DNA of 64,000 nucleotides from JAICKM01 sp050998805 (GTDB lineage: Bacteria > Chloroflexota > Chloroflexia > QHBQ01 > JAICKM01). The position numbers were made by a program, and so were the translations under genes. The notes under the pieces are model-generated. The model saw nothing but the letters and a program-made list of their open reading frames with translations, did no database searches and had not been told where the DNA came from. Shown here one piece after another: positions 32,215-39,329 of the stretch (position 1 is the first letter of the stretch; each line of letters begins with the position of its first letter). The stretch lies in the NCBI GenBank assembly GCA_050998805.1, contig JBPCPV010000030.1, positions 1 to 64,000 of the forward strand, read 5' to 3'.

Positions 32215-33231
32215 ATGGGCCTTTTCTCGCGCCGAATCGGAATCGACCTCGGTACAGCTAATGTTCTGGTTTACGTGAACGGCAGAGGCATAGTCCTCAA
32301 CGAGCCTTCCGTGGTCGCCATCTCGACGGTCAGCGGCCGCGTCAAGGCCGTCGGCCAGTCGGCCGCCGACATGATCGGCCGCACCCCGGAGACAATCGAA
32401 GTCGTCCGCCCGATGCAGAACGGAGTTATCGCCGATTATGTGGTCACCGAGGCTATGCTCAAGTACTTCATCGGCAAGGCCGTCGGGCGCTTCAACGTCT
32501 TCAAGCCGACCGTGATGATCTGCATCCCCGCGGGAGTCACGAGTGTCGAGCGCCGCGCCGTGAGGGACGCGGCGATGCAGGCCGGTGCCGACGAGCGCAA
32601 CGTCTTCCTGATCCGCGAGCCGCTCGCCGCCGCAATCGGTGCCCGCGTGCCGGTCAGTGACCCAAACGGTAGCCTGATCATAGACATCGGCGGCGGCACC
32701 ACCGAGGTCGCAGTAATCGCCCTCAACGGCATTGTTGAGACCAACTCGATCCGCGTCGGCGGCAACAAACTCGATGAGTATATAGCGAACTATATCAAGC
32801 GCAAGTACAACCTGCTTATCGGCGATCGCACCGCCGAGGACATAAAGATCAAGATCGGCTCTGCGCTTCCCTGCGAAGAAGAGATAGTTTTAGATGTCCG
32901 TGGGCGCGACCAGGTAGCAGGGATGCCGCGAACTATCACGGTCCGCACCAACGAGATCGTCGAAGCCATCGCCGAGCCGCTCGAGGCAATCGTCGGCGCG
33001 GTACGCACCGTCTTGGAGCGCACCCCGCCCGAACTCGCCGCCGACATAATAGACCGCGGCATGATCATGACCGGCGGCGGCTCGATGCTCCGCCATATTG
33101 ACGAACTCATGACCCAGATCACCGGCATTCCGTGTTACGTCGCCGAGCACCCTCTACAATGCGTGGCTATCGGAACCGGCATCGCCCTAGAAAAACTCGA
33201 CCTGCTGCGCGACTCGTTAAGCGACGAGTAG
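32215..33231 (+). CDS. mreB: Rod-shape-determining actin homologue MreB
   Basis: A 338-residue MreB that polymerises under the membrane and directs side-wall synthesis. Phosphate-1 is GIDLGTANVLVYV, phosphate-2 IIDIGGGTTEVAVI and the adenosine motif MTGGGSMLRHI. The N-terminal MGLFSRRIG may form the membrane-binding end. mreC/mreD do not follow; the gene is attached to the end of the atp operon. Confidence 0.96.
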   Translation: MGLFSRRIGIDLGTANVLVYVNGRGIVLNEPSVVAISTVSGRVKAVGQSAADMIGRTPETIEVVRPMQNGVIADYVVTEAMLKYFIGKAVGRFNVFKPTVMICIPAGVTSVERRAVRDAAMQAGADERNVFLIREPLAAAIGARVPVSDPNGSLIIDIGGGTTEVAVIALNGIVETNSIRVGGNKLDEYIANYIKRKYNLLIGDRTAEDIKIKIGSALPCEEEIVLDVRGRDQVAGMPRTITVRTNEIVEAIAEPLEAIVGAVRTVLERTPPELAADIIDRGMIMTGGGSMLRHIDELMTQITGIPCYVAEHPLQCVAIGTGIALEKLDLLRDSLSDE

Positions 33232-33250
33232 CCGCTAACTAACCCACTGT

Positions 33251-33314
33251 ATTCTGAGTGCAGCAAAGAATCTCAGCCGGACCCATTGTCATTCTGAGCG
33301 TAGCGAAGAATCTC
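33251..33314. repeat. Two family-C repeats
   Basis: ATTCTGAGTGCAGCAAAGAA (start of 33251-33274) and ATTCTGAGCGTAGCGAAGAA (part of 33290-33314), tandem copies of the roughly 25-nt element, between mreB and the L25 gene. Confidence 0.8.
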
Positions 33315-33338
33315 CACTGACCATTAGAAAGGCAAAAA

Positions 33339-34004
33339 ATGAGCCAGAAATTTGAGCTATATGTAGAACCACGCACCGTCACCGGCAAGCACGCGAAAAA
33401 GCTGCGGCGCGAGGGCATCCTGCCCGGCGTCATCTACGGCTACAACATGGGTGTTCCGACCCCTGTGCAGGTGGACGCCCACACCTTCGCGCGCACCTAC
33501 CACAGCGCCGGCAACGTCCACCTGGTCGATCTCCACGTCGGCGAGGGCAGCCCTGCCACGCGGGCTTTCATCAGCTCAGTCTCCCGCGACCCGGTCAGCC
33601 ACGCCGTCACCCACGTAGATTTCCACGTCGTCAACCTCCTCCTGGAAATCACGGCGCATGTGCCGATCACCCTGACCGGCGACGCGCCTGCCGTGAAGCA
33701 GGATCTCGGCGTGTTGCTGCAACTCCTCGAGAACCTCACGGTCAAGGTGCTGCCGACCGCCGTGCCTGAGCAGGTCGAGGCCGACGTAAGCGCGCTCGAC
33801 GAGCTTGGCGCGGCGATCCACGCCGGAGACATCCCCCTGCCGCCCGGCGTCACACTGATCACCGACCCCGAAGAGGTCGTCGCCAGGATCAGCGCCATCA
33901 CGGTTGTGCCGGAAGAGGAAGAGGAGGCCGCAGAGGCCGCCGAGGGCGAGGCCGCCGAGGGCGAGACCGCTGAAGGCGAGGCCGAGTCCGACGAGGGAAG
34001 GTAG
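33339..34004 (+). CDS. rplY: 50S ribosomal protein L25 (general stress protein Ctc type)
   Basis: A 221-residue protein that binds 5S rRNA. The N-terminal L25 domain (1-95) has GKHAKKLRREGILPGVIYG. The C-terminal TL5/Ctc domain contains LEITAHVPITLTGDAPAVK and DIPLPPGVTLITDPEEVVARI. It ends in an acidic Glu/Ala tail with AAEGE units from about residue 190. Confidence 0.94.
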   Translation: MSQKFELYVEPRTVTGKHAKKLRREGILPGVIYGYNMGVPTPVQVDAHTFARTYHSAGNVHLVDLHVGEGSPATRAFISSVSRDPVSHAVTHVDFHVVNLLLEITAHVPITLTGDAPAVKQDLGVLLQLLENLTVKVLPTAVPEQVEADVSALDELGAAIHAGDIPLPPGVTLITDPEEVVARISAITVVPEEEEEAAEAAEGEAAEGETAEGEAESDEGR

Positions 34005-34033
34005 CGTTCGCAACGTCTCTCTTGTTGCAACCC

Positions 34034-34074
34034 AAACAGGCTGGGCACCGTATATATGGTGTCCAGCCTGTTTT
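34034..34074 (+). terminator. Intrinsic terminator after the L25 gene
   Basis: Arms AAACAGGCTGG (34034-34044) and CCAGCCTGTTT (34063-34073), extended by CACC/GGTG, form a long stem with a TTTT run at the 3' side. The best terminator in the window. Confidence 0.85.
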
Positions 34075-34108
34075 GTGGGCAATAATCGTTATCAAATGGA
34101 GCAAAGCT

Positions 34109-34375
34109 ATGTCAAGTCTATTCAGCATCATCACCCTACTTCTCAACCTCTTGATTGTACTGATCTTCATCCGGGCGATCTTATCTTGGTTCATGCAGGT
34201 CGGCGGCGACCCGATCACCCGTCTACTGCTTACCGTAACAGAGCCGATCCTACGACCCATCCGCGATATTATGAACCGCCTGGTGCCCGGCATCTTCATA
34301 GACGTTTCACCGATCATAGCGATCGTAGCTCTACAGCTAATCTCCGGCCTGTTCCGCACCGCGTCCGGCTATTGA
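34109..34375 (+). CDS. YggT-family membrane protein
   Basis: An 88-residue protein with two membrane helices (about residues 4-26 and 64-82) and the YggT pattern ILSWF ... DPITRLLLTVTEPILRPIRDIM. Family members are linked to osmotic tolerance or cell division, but the function is not settled. The start at 34109 follows the terminator. Confidence 0.88.
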   Translation: MSSLFSIITLLLNLLIVLIFIRAILSWFMQVGGDPITRLLLTVTEPILRPIRDIMNRLVPGIFIDVSPIIAIVALQLISGLFRTASGY

Positions 34376-34397
34376 GAGGAACAACAGAGAGGATCAG

Positions 34398-34640
34398 ATG
34401 AGTGGGACCATCGGCAAATGGGGCAATAATTTGGCTGTGTGCATTCCCGATGCATACGCCGAGCAACTTCATTGGGACGAGAACACCTCGGTGTTCTGCA
34501 CCGTCGTCAACGGACAGCTGGTGATCGCCCCGGCGGCCGCTCCCGTGTACGACCTAGACCAGCTCGTTGCGGGCATCACGCCGGAGAACCGGCACGACGA
34601 GATCCGCACCGGATCGGCTGTCGGCAACGAAGCGTGGTAG
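34398..34640 (+). CDS. AbrB/MazE-like antitoxin (no toxin partner seen)
   Basis: An 80-residue protein with the swapped-hairpin start SGTIGKWGNNLAVCIPDAYAEQL, typical of MazE antitoxins, and an acidic tail. Downstream, where a MazF gene would be expected, there is only a family-D repeat and a long inverted repeat. It is 22 nt after the YggT gene and may share its transcript. Confidence 0.78.
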   Translation: MSGTIGKWGNNLAVCIPDAYAEQLHWDENTSVFCTVVNGQLVIAPAAAPVYDLDQLVAGITPENRHDEIRTGSAVGNEAW

Positions 34641-34650
34641 GCCCCATGCG

Positions 34651-34680
34651 CCGTACCGCCGCCGTCTCGGCGGCCCCGGC
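34651..34680. repeat. Family-D palindromic repeat
   Basis: GTACCGCCGCCGTCTCGGCG followed by GCC, matching the copies in the atp operon. Confidence 0.75.
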
Positions 34681-34695
34681 GTTATGAGGCCCCGC

Positions 34696-34768
34696 CTGTG
34701 GGAGAGTGGCTCCGCCCTCGATGAGTCGCTAGGGTAAGTAAATCGAGCGCAGAGCGACTCTCCCACAG
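34696..34768. repeat. 73-bp inverted-repeat element
   Basis: The 12-bp arms CTGTGGGAGAGT (34696-34707) and ACTCTCCCACAG (34757-34768) are perfect, and inner pairs (CTCGAT/ATCGAG) extend the fold. It sits at the end of the MazE gene, facing glgB. It could be a bidirectional terminator or a tiny mobile relic. Confidence 0.55.
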
Positions 34769-34787
34769 ACGATGACTTGCTTCAAGC

Positions 34788-34832
34788 GCCGTTCTTTTCG
34801 TGTCTTTTTCGTGCCTTTCGTGGACGATTTCG
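34788..34832. repeat. Family-E A/T-rich repeat, reverse copy
   Basis: Contains CGTTCTTTTCGTG and TTTTTCGTGCCTTTCGTGG, the complement of the element at 2108-2143, followed by a family-F unit AACTCAAAACTC beside the glgB stop. Confidence 0.75.
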
Positions 34833-34843
34833 TAACTCAAAAC

Positions 34844-37060
34844 TCACGCGCGGTCCGGCTTGAGCAGGATCACCGAAAGTGGCGGCAGGTAGAGGCAGAG
34901 CGCGTGCCCCGTGCTCGACCAGTCCTGCTCGAAGGAATGCACGCCGCCCATGTTCCCCGCGTTGCCGCCCCAGTAGGCGGCTGCATCGCTGTTCAGGATC
35001 TCGCGGTAGTAGCCGGCGCGCGGCACCGGGATGCAGTAGTTCTCGCGGGGCACCGGCGTGAAGTTGCAGACGACCACGATCAGATCCTCTGGGTCGGCGG
35101 CTCGGCGGCAGAAGGCGATCACGCTCTTCTCGGCGTCGTTCGCCGAGAGCCAGGCGAAGCCGTCCCAACTGCCGTCTACCTGCCAGAGGGCGGGCTGGGC
35201 CGCGTAGAGGTGGAGCAGGTCGCTCATGTAGTGGTGCAGCCCCCGGTGGGACTCGTGCTCTAGCTCGTGCCAATCGAGGCCGCGCGCTTCGCTCCACTCG
35301 CTGCGCTGCCCGAACTCCCCGCCCATGAACAGCAGCTTCTTGCCGGGGTGGGTCCACATGTAGCCGAACAGAACCCGCAGCGTGGCGAACTGCTGCGGGC
35401 CGTCGCCCGGCATCTTCGAGAGCAGCGACTTCTTGAGATGGACAACCTCGTCGTGCGAGAGCGGCAGCAGGTAGTTCTCCTTGAAAGCATACATCAGCGA
35501 GAAAGTGATCAGGTTGTGGTGGAACCTGCGGTAGATCGGGTCTTCGGCCAAATAATCGAGCATGTCGTGCATCCACCCCATGTTCCACTTTAGGTCGAAG
35601 CCCAGCCCTCCCAAGAAGACCGGGCGTGTGACCATCGGCCAGTCTGTCGAGTCCTCGGCCATAGTCAGCACATCCGGATGTTCGGCGTGGACCAGTTCGT
35701 TGAACCGCTTCAGGAAGTCCACCGCCTCGAGATTTTCGCGCCCGCCGTACTTGTTCGGCACCCACGCACCGGGCTTCCGCGCGAAGTCGAGGTGAAGCAT
35801 CGAGGCCACAGCATCCACCCGCATACCGTCAACATGGTACTTGTCGAGCCAGAAGAGCGCATTCGACAGCAGGAAGTTGCGGACCTCGTTGCGCCCGAAG
35901 TTGAAGACAAGCGTCCCCCAGTCGGGTTGCTCTCCGAGGCGCGGGTCAGAGTGCTCGTAGAGGTGCGTTCCGTCGAAGTAGTTCAGCCCGTGTATGTCTT
36001 TCGGGAAGTGCCCCGGCACCCAATCTAAGAAGACGCCGATCCCCTCTTGGTGCGCCCGGTCCACGAAGTACATGAAGTCTTCCGGAGTGCCGTAACGGCT
36101 GGTCACCGCGTAGTAGCCGATGGTCTGGTAGCCCCACGAGCCGTCGAACGGGTGCTCCGAGATAGGCATCAGCTCGATGTGCGTTAAGCCCATCTGCTTG
36201 ACGTAATCTACTAGCTCGTGCGCCAGTTCCCTGTAGGTGAGGGAACGGTCCTCCTGCTTCTCCGACGGCAGCCGCCGCCACGAGCCGAGGTGTACTTCGT
36301 AGATCGAGATCGGCCGGTCGAGCGCGTTCGCATCGCCCCGTCGGCCCAGCCACTCGGCGTCGCCCCAGGCGTAGCGGTCGAGTTCGGCGACTACGGAGGC
36401 GGTTCGCGGCCTCAACTCGCCGTAGAAGCCGTAGGGGTCGGCCTTGTCGGCCTTGTAGTCGTTATACAGCGACCTGACTTCGTACTTGTACGCCTCACCC
36501 TCGCCCAGCCCCGGCAGGAAGATCTCCCAGATCCCCTGCGGCGGGTGGAAGCGCATCGGGTGTACCCGCCCATCCCAGCCGTTGAAGTTGCCGATCACGC
36601 TCACGCGCAGCGCATTCGGTGCCCAGACCGCGAAATGCACGCCCCGCACCCCGCCGACCTCCCGCAGGTGCGCGCCGAGCTTTTCATAGGTCCGGTGATG
36701 TGTTCCCTCGCCGATCAGGTGCAGATCGAACTCTGTGAGCAGGGGGCCGTAGTCATACGGGTCGGCCATCTCGCGCGCCAGGCCCGCCGCGTCGGTTGCC
36801 CGCAGACGGTAGCCGAACGCCTCTGAGCCGGGGATGACCGCCTCGAAGAACCCAGCCGGGTGAATCCGCCAGGCGTCGAACAGCGCACCGTCATGCCTTA
36901 CCACCTGTAGGGATGACGCCCACGGCAAAAACGCCCGCACCGCCACGGCGGGCCGCCCCTCGGCGTCCACGGCGGCGTGCGGCCCCAGCACCGCGAACGG
37001 GTCGCCGTTCAGCCCCGCGACAATCGTTTCGATCAGCTCCGGCGAGAGATTTCCCGGCAT
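34844..37060 (-). CDS. glgB: 1,4-alpha-glucan branching enzyme
   Basis: A 738-residue GH13 enzyme that makes alpha-1,6 branches in glycogen. It has an N-terminal domain, a CBM48 domain (GVHFAVWAPNALRVSVIGNFNGWD, about 135-160), the catalytic barrel with nucleophile in GMRVDAVASML (about 414), acid in TMAEDST (about 468) and LSHDEVVH, and a C-terminal sandwich. The AGGAG Shine-Dalgarno supports the ATG. No other glycogen genes are in the window. Confidence 0.97.
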   Translation of the reverse strand: MPGNLSPELIETIVAGLNGDPFAVLGPHAAVDAEGRPAVAVRAFLPWASSLQVVRHDGALFDAWRIHPAGFFEAVIPGSEAFGYRLRATDAAGLAREMADPYDYGPLLTEFDLHLIGEGTHHRTYEKLGAHLREVGGVRGVHFAVWAPNALRVSVIGNFNGWDGRVHPMRFHPPQGIWEIFLPGLGEGEAYKYEVRSLYNDYKADKADPYGFYGELRPRTASVVAELDRYAWGDAEWLGRRGDANALDRPISIYEVHLGSWRRLPSEKQEDRSLTYRELAHELVDYVKQMGLTHIELMPISEHPFDGSWGYQTIGYYAVTSRYGTPEDFMYFVDRAHQEGIGVFLDWVPGHFPKDIHGLNYFDGTHLYEHSDPRLGEQPDWGTLVFNFGRNEVRNFLLSNALFWLDKYHVDGMRVDAVASMLHLDFARKPGAWVPNKYGGRENLEAVDFLKRFNELVHAEHPDVLTMAEDSTDWPMVTRPVFLGGLGFDLKWNMGWMHDMLDYLAEDPIYRRFHHNLITFSLMYAFKENYLLPLSHDEVVHLKKSLLSKMPGDGPQQFATLRVLFGYMWTHPGKKLLFMGGEFGQRSEWSEARGLDWHELEHESHRGLHHYMSDLLHLYAAQPALWQVDGSWDGFAWLSANDAEKSVIAFCRRAADPEDLIVVVCNFTPVPRENYCIPVPRAGYYREILNSDAAAYWGGNAGNMGGVHSFEQDWSSTGHALCLYLPPLSVILLKPDRA

Positions 37061-37118
37061 GACTGGCTCCTAGCATAGTCCGGTCCACTCTATTATACCC
37101 CCGAAGGCAAGCCCGTCG

Positions 37119-39329
37119 TCACGGCCCGCCTGCTACCCATGTGATGCCGCCAAAACCGAGGCTGAGTTGCCGTGTGTCGTTTCCCTGGCCGAGGGCTGCG
37201 GGACTTACGCTGCCTTCGGGAACAGTCAGCCGCACGAGTTGTGTACCTGCCGGCCAGTCGAGCGCCGGTGTCGCCAGAGTGTGCAGTGCGCCGTCCGCAG
37301 GCACGCTCGCCTCGAATACCTGCCGCCCGCCGAGCAATACTTGTAGACGGCGAGCCATGCCGAAGCTCGTCACGCGCATCGTCAGCGTCCCACGCGAAGC
37401 CTCGGGACTGAAGACGCACATTTCAGCCTCCGCCCCATCTATCCACCTGAACGGCCCGCCACCGCTCTGCTCCAGCCCGTGCCAGCCGTCGCCAAGCTGT
37501 AGGAAAAGCCGTGCCTGCCCCTCAGCCGGGCGCACGCGGTAGGTCGTAGCCGTGGCGTCATCGGCAAGTGGCGTTCCGAGCCGCCCCGCCAGCGCCTCCA
37601 GCCCCGCAAGCTGCCCGGGCGGAAGCGGGTCGTTATTCGTGATGTCCGCCGTCCGCGACTTGTAGACCGCTAGGAAGCCGACCCCGTTCGCCGCGAGCAG
37701 TTGCGGGAGCTGACCGGCTGCGGTCGGCGTGATGATGTCTTCTGCCGCGATGTCGGGGTAGCGGCTGAACACCCCGAACGGCGAACACGCTGCCCGGTCG
37801 GGTGGGATGATGCTCCGCGACAGGTAGCCCCCGGTGATCGGCCTGTCGTGTGCGGTCTGGTAGAGCATCCGCGAGGAGTCCGGGCCGCCATGCTGCGTGA
37901 ACGGCAGCTCGAGCAGCGCGCCCGGTGCCGGGTCATGGGTCACCGCCTGGATGCTCGCCGGTATATCGAGCGGGCGCGTCGGCCTCAGATGCAGCGGCAT
38001 CTCGAGCAGCAGCAGCCCGATCACCAGCCCTACCGTCCCCACCTGCCGCCTCACCCCCCGCCCCGCGAGCAGCCGTGCCGCGCCCATCCCCGCCAGCACA
38101 CCCAGTCCGATCCAGGCTATAGTGCTGAACCTAAACGGCACCCGTATGATGTCGAAGGGAGACACCAACCTCAGCAGCGCAAACGGCAGCGGCACCCCTG
38201 TCCGGCTCCCGTTCACCTGCAAGACCGGCCCCATCGCCAGCACCACCCCCAGCACCGCCATCGCCAGCCAGAGCGCCTTACCGCGGGCCACTTTGTACGT
38301 TAGACCGAGTGCTGCAAGCACCAGCGTGACCGGCCCCAGAAACGTGAAGTCGTAGATCGCCGGGTTCACACCCCGCCACCACGGGGCCAACCTACCGAAC
38401 AGCCACCCGTCCCTGTTTGGCAGCAGGAAACTCAGCAGGTCAGCCGAATTGCTCGTCGTCTTCTCCAAATCCGTCGCCGAATACGCCACCACCTGCCCGC
38501 TCCCCAAACTCAGCCACGCCCCCAGCAGATACGGCCCCGTAACCAGCAGCGCCGTCCCCCCCGCCCACAGCAGAATGCGGAGTGCGGAGTGCGGAGTGCG
38601 GAGTGCGGAATAGTTTCGAGTTTCGAGTTTTGAGTTCCGAATTATGCTTCCTGACCACTGACCACCGACCGCCGACCACCGACCACTGACGGCTAGATGC
38701 AGCGCGAAGAACAGCAGCAAGTACTCCTCGTAGTAGCCGACGGTCAGTACCGAGAGGCCGAAGAACAGCCCCGCGAGAATCGCGTCGCGGCGGGTGCCGG
38801 TGTCCCAGGCGCGCAGGTAGAACTCGATGCAGAGCACGTAGGAGCCGAGGTTTACCGCGTTGATCTGCCCCTGCACGAGAACCTGGGTCAGCGGGTTGAA
38901 GGCGATGACCATGCCCCCGATCAGCGCGGCCGCCTGGTTGCCGGTCAAGTAGTCCACCAGCCGCCAGCCCGCGTAGCCCGCGAGCACAAGCGCGAACAGT
39001 ACGCTGAAGTTGTAGCCAAACACGAGACCAAAGATACGTGCGGGCAGCGCCGCGAGCAGCGTCAGTGGCAGGTCGAGCGTGTGGAAGTAGAGGTCCGCGC
39101 CCTGCGGGTAGAAGAGCATGTCGGTGTGGAAGGGGCTGGTGTGGCGGTCCAGAAGGGCGGTGCCGGTCCACCAGAGGTTCCACATATTCTGCATACGGTC
39201 GGCGTAGTGCGGTCCCAGCGTTTCGCCGGCGAGGTGCAGCACAAGCGGATACGTCACGACCGCGCTGATCAGCAGGTAGAACAGCGCCGCGAGCAGATGG
39301 GTGCCGAGCCGCCGCGACCGCTCAGACAT
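37119..39329 (-). CDS. Polytopic membrane protein, GT-C/YfhO-like, with translated repeats
   Basis: A 736-residue protein with ten or more membrane helices and a beta-rich C-terminal domain. The first outer loop has DRMQNMWNLWW and SPFHTDMLFYP, shared with the gene at 41646-43904, its paralogue. The acid-rich loops suggest a GT-C type glycosyltransferase or a YfhO-like protein acting on lipid-linked sugars; this is an inference from shape. Residues about 212-251 are encoded by repeats of families A, F and B (NSKLETRN, SALRTPHS). The ATG at 39329 overlaps the upstream gene by 8 nt. Confidence 0.7.
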   Translation of the reverse strand: MSERSRRLGTHLLAALFYLLISAVVTYPLVLHLAGETLGPHYADRMQNMWNLWWTGTALLDRHTSPFHTDMLFYPQGADLYFHTLDLPLTLLAALPARIFGLVFGYNFSVLFALVLAGYAGWRLVDYLTGNQAAALIGGMVIAFNPLTQVLVQGQINAVNLGSYVLCIEFYLRAWDTGTRRDAILAGLFFGLSVLTVGYYEEYLLLFFALHLAVSGRWSAVGGQWSGSIIRNSKLETRNYSALRTPHSALRILLWAGGTALLVTGPYLLGAWLSLGSGQVVAYSATDLEKTTSNSADLLSFLLPNRDGWLFGRLAPWWRGVNPAIYDFTFLGPVTLVLAALGLTYKVARGKALWLAMAVLGVVLAMGPVLQVNGSRTGVPLPFALLRLVSPFDIIRVPFRFSTIAWIGLGVLAGMGAARLLAGRGVRRQVGTVGLVIGLLLLEMPLHLRPTRPLDIPASIQAVTHDPAPGALLELPFTQHGGPDSSRMLYQTAHDRPITGGYLSRSIIPPDRAACSPFGVFSRYPDIAAEDIITPTAAGQLPQLLAANGVGFLAVYKSRTADITNNDPLPPGQLAGLEALAGRLGTPLADDATATTYRVRPAEGQARLFLQLGDGWHGLEQSGGGPFRWIDGAEAEMCVFSPEASRGTLTMRVTSFGMARRLQVLLGGRQVFEASVPADGALHTLATPALDWPAGTQLVRLTVPEGSVSPAALGQGNDTRQLSLGFGGITWVAGGP
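38577..38695. repeat. Families A, F and B repeats inside a coding region
   Basis: Heptamer GTGCGGA runs (38577-38610), then GAGTTTTGAGTT units, then GACCACTGACC units, all in frame within the membrane-protein gene. Confidence 0.85.

Noticed and set aside
34641..34843. A MazF toxin gene downstream of the MazE-like gene
   Set aside because: No frame longer than about 70 codons with MazF features on either strand; the space is repeats.
37701..38303. Plus-strand frames opposite the membrane-protein genes
   Set aside because: Shadow frames rich in Arg, His and Pro; no ribosome-binding sites or known domains.
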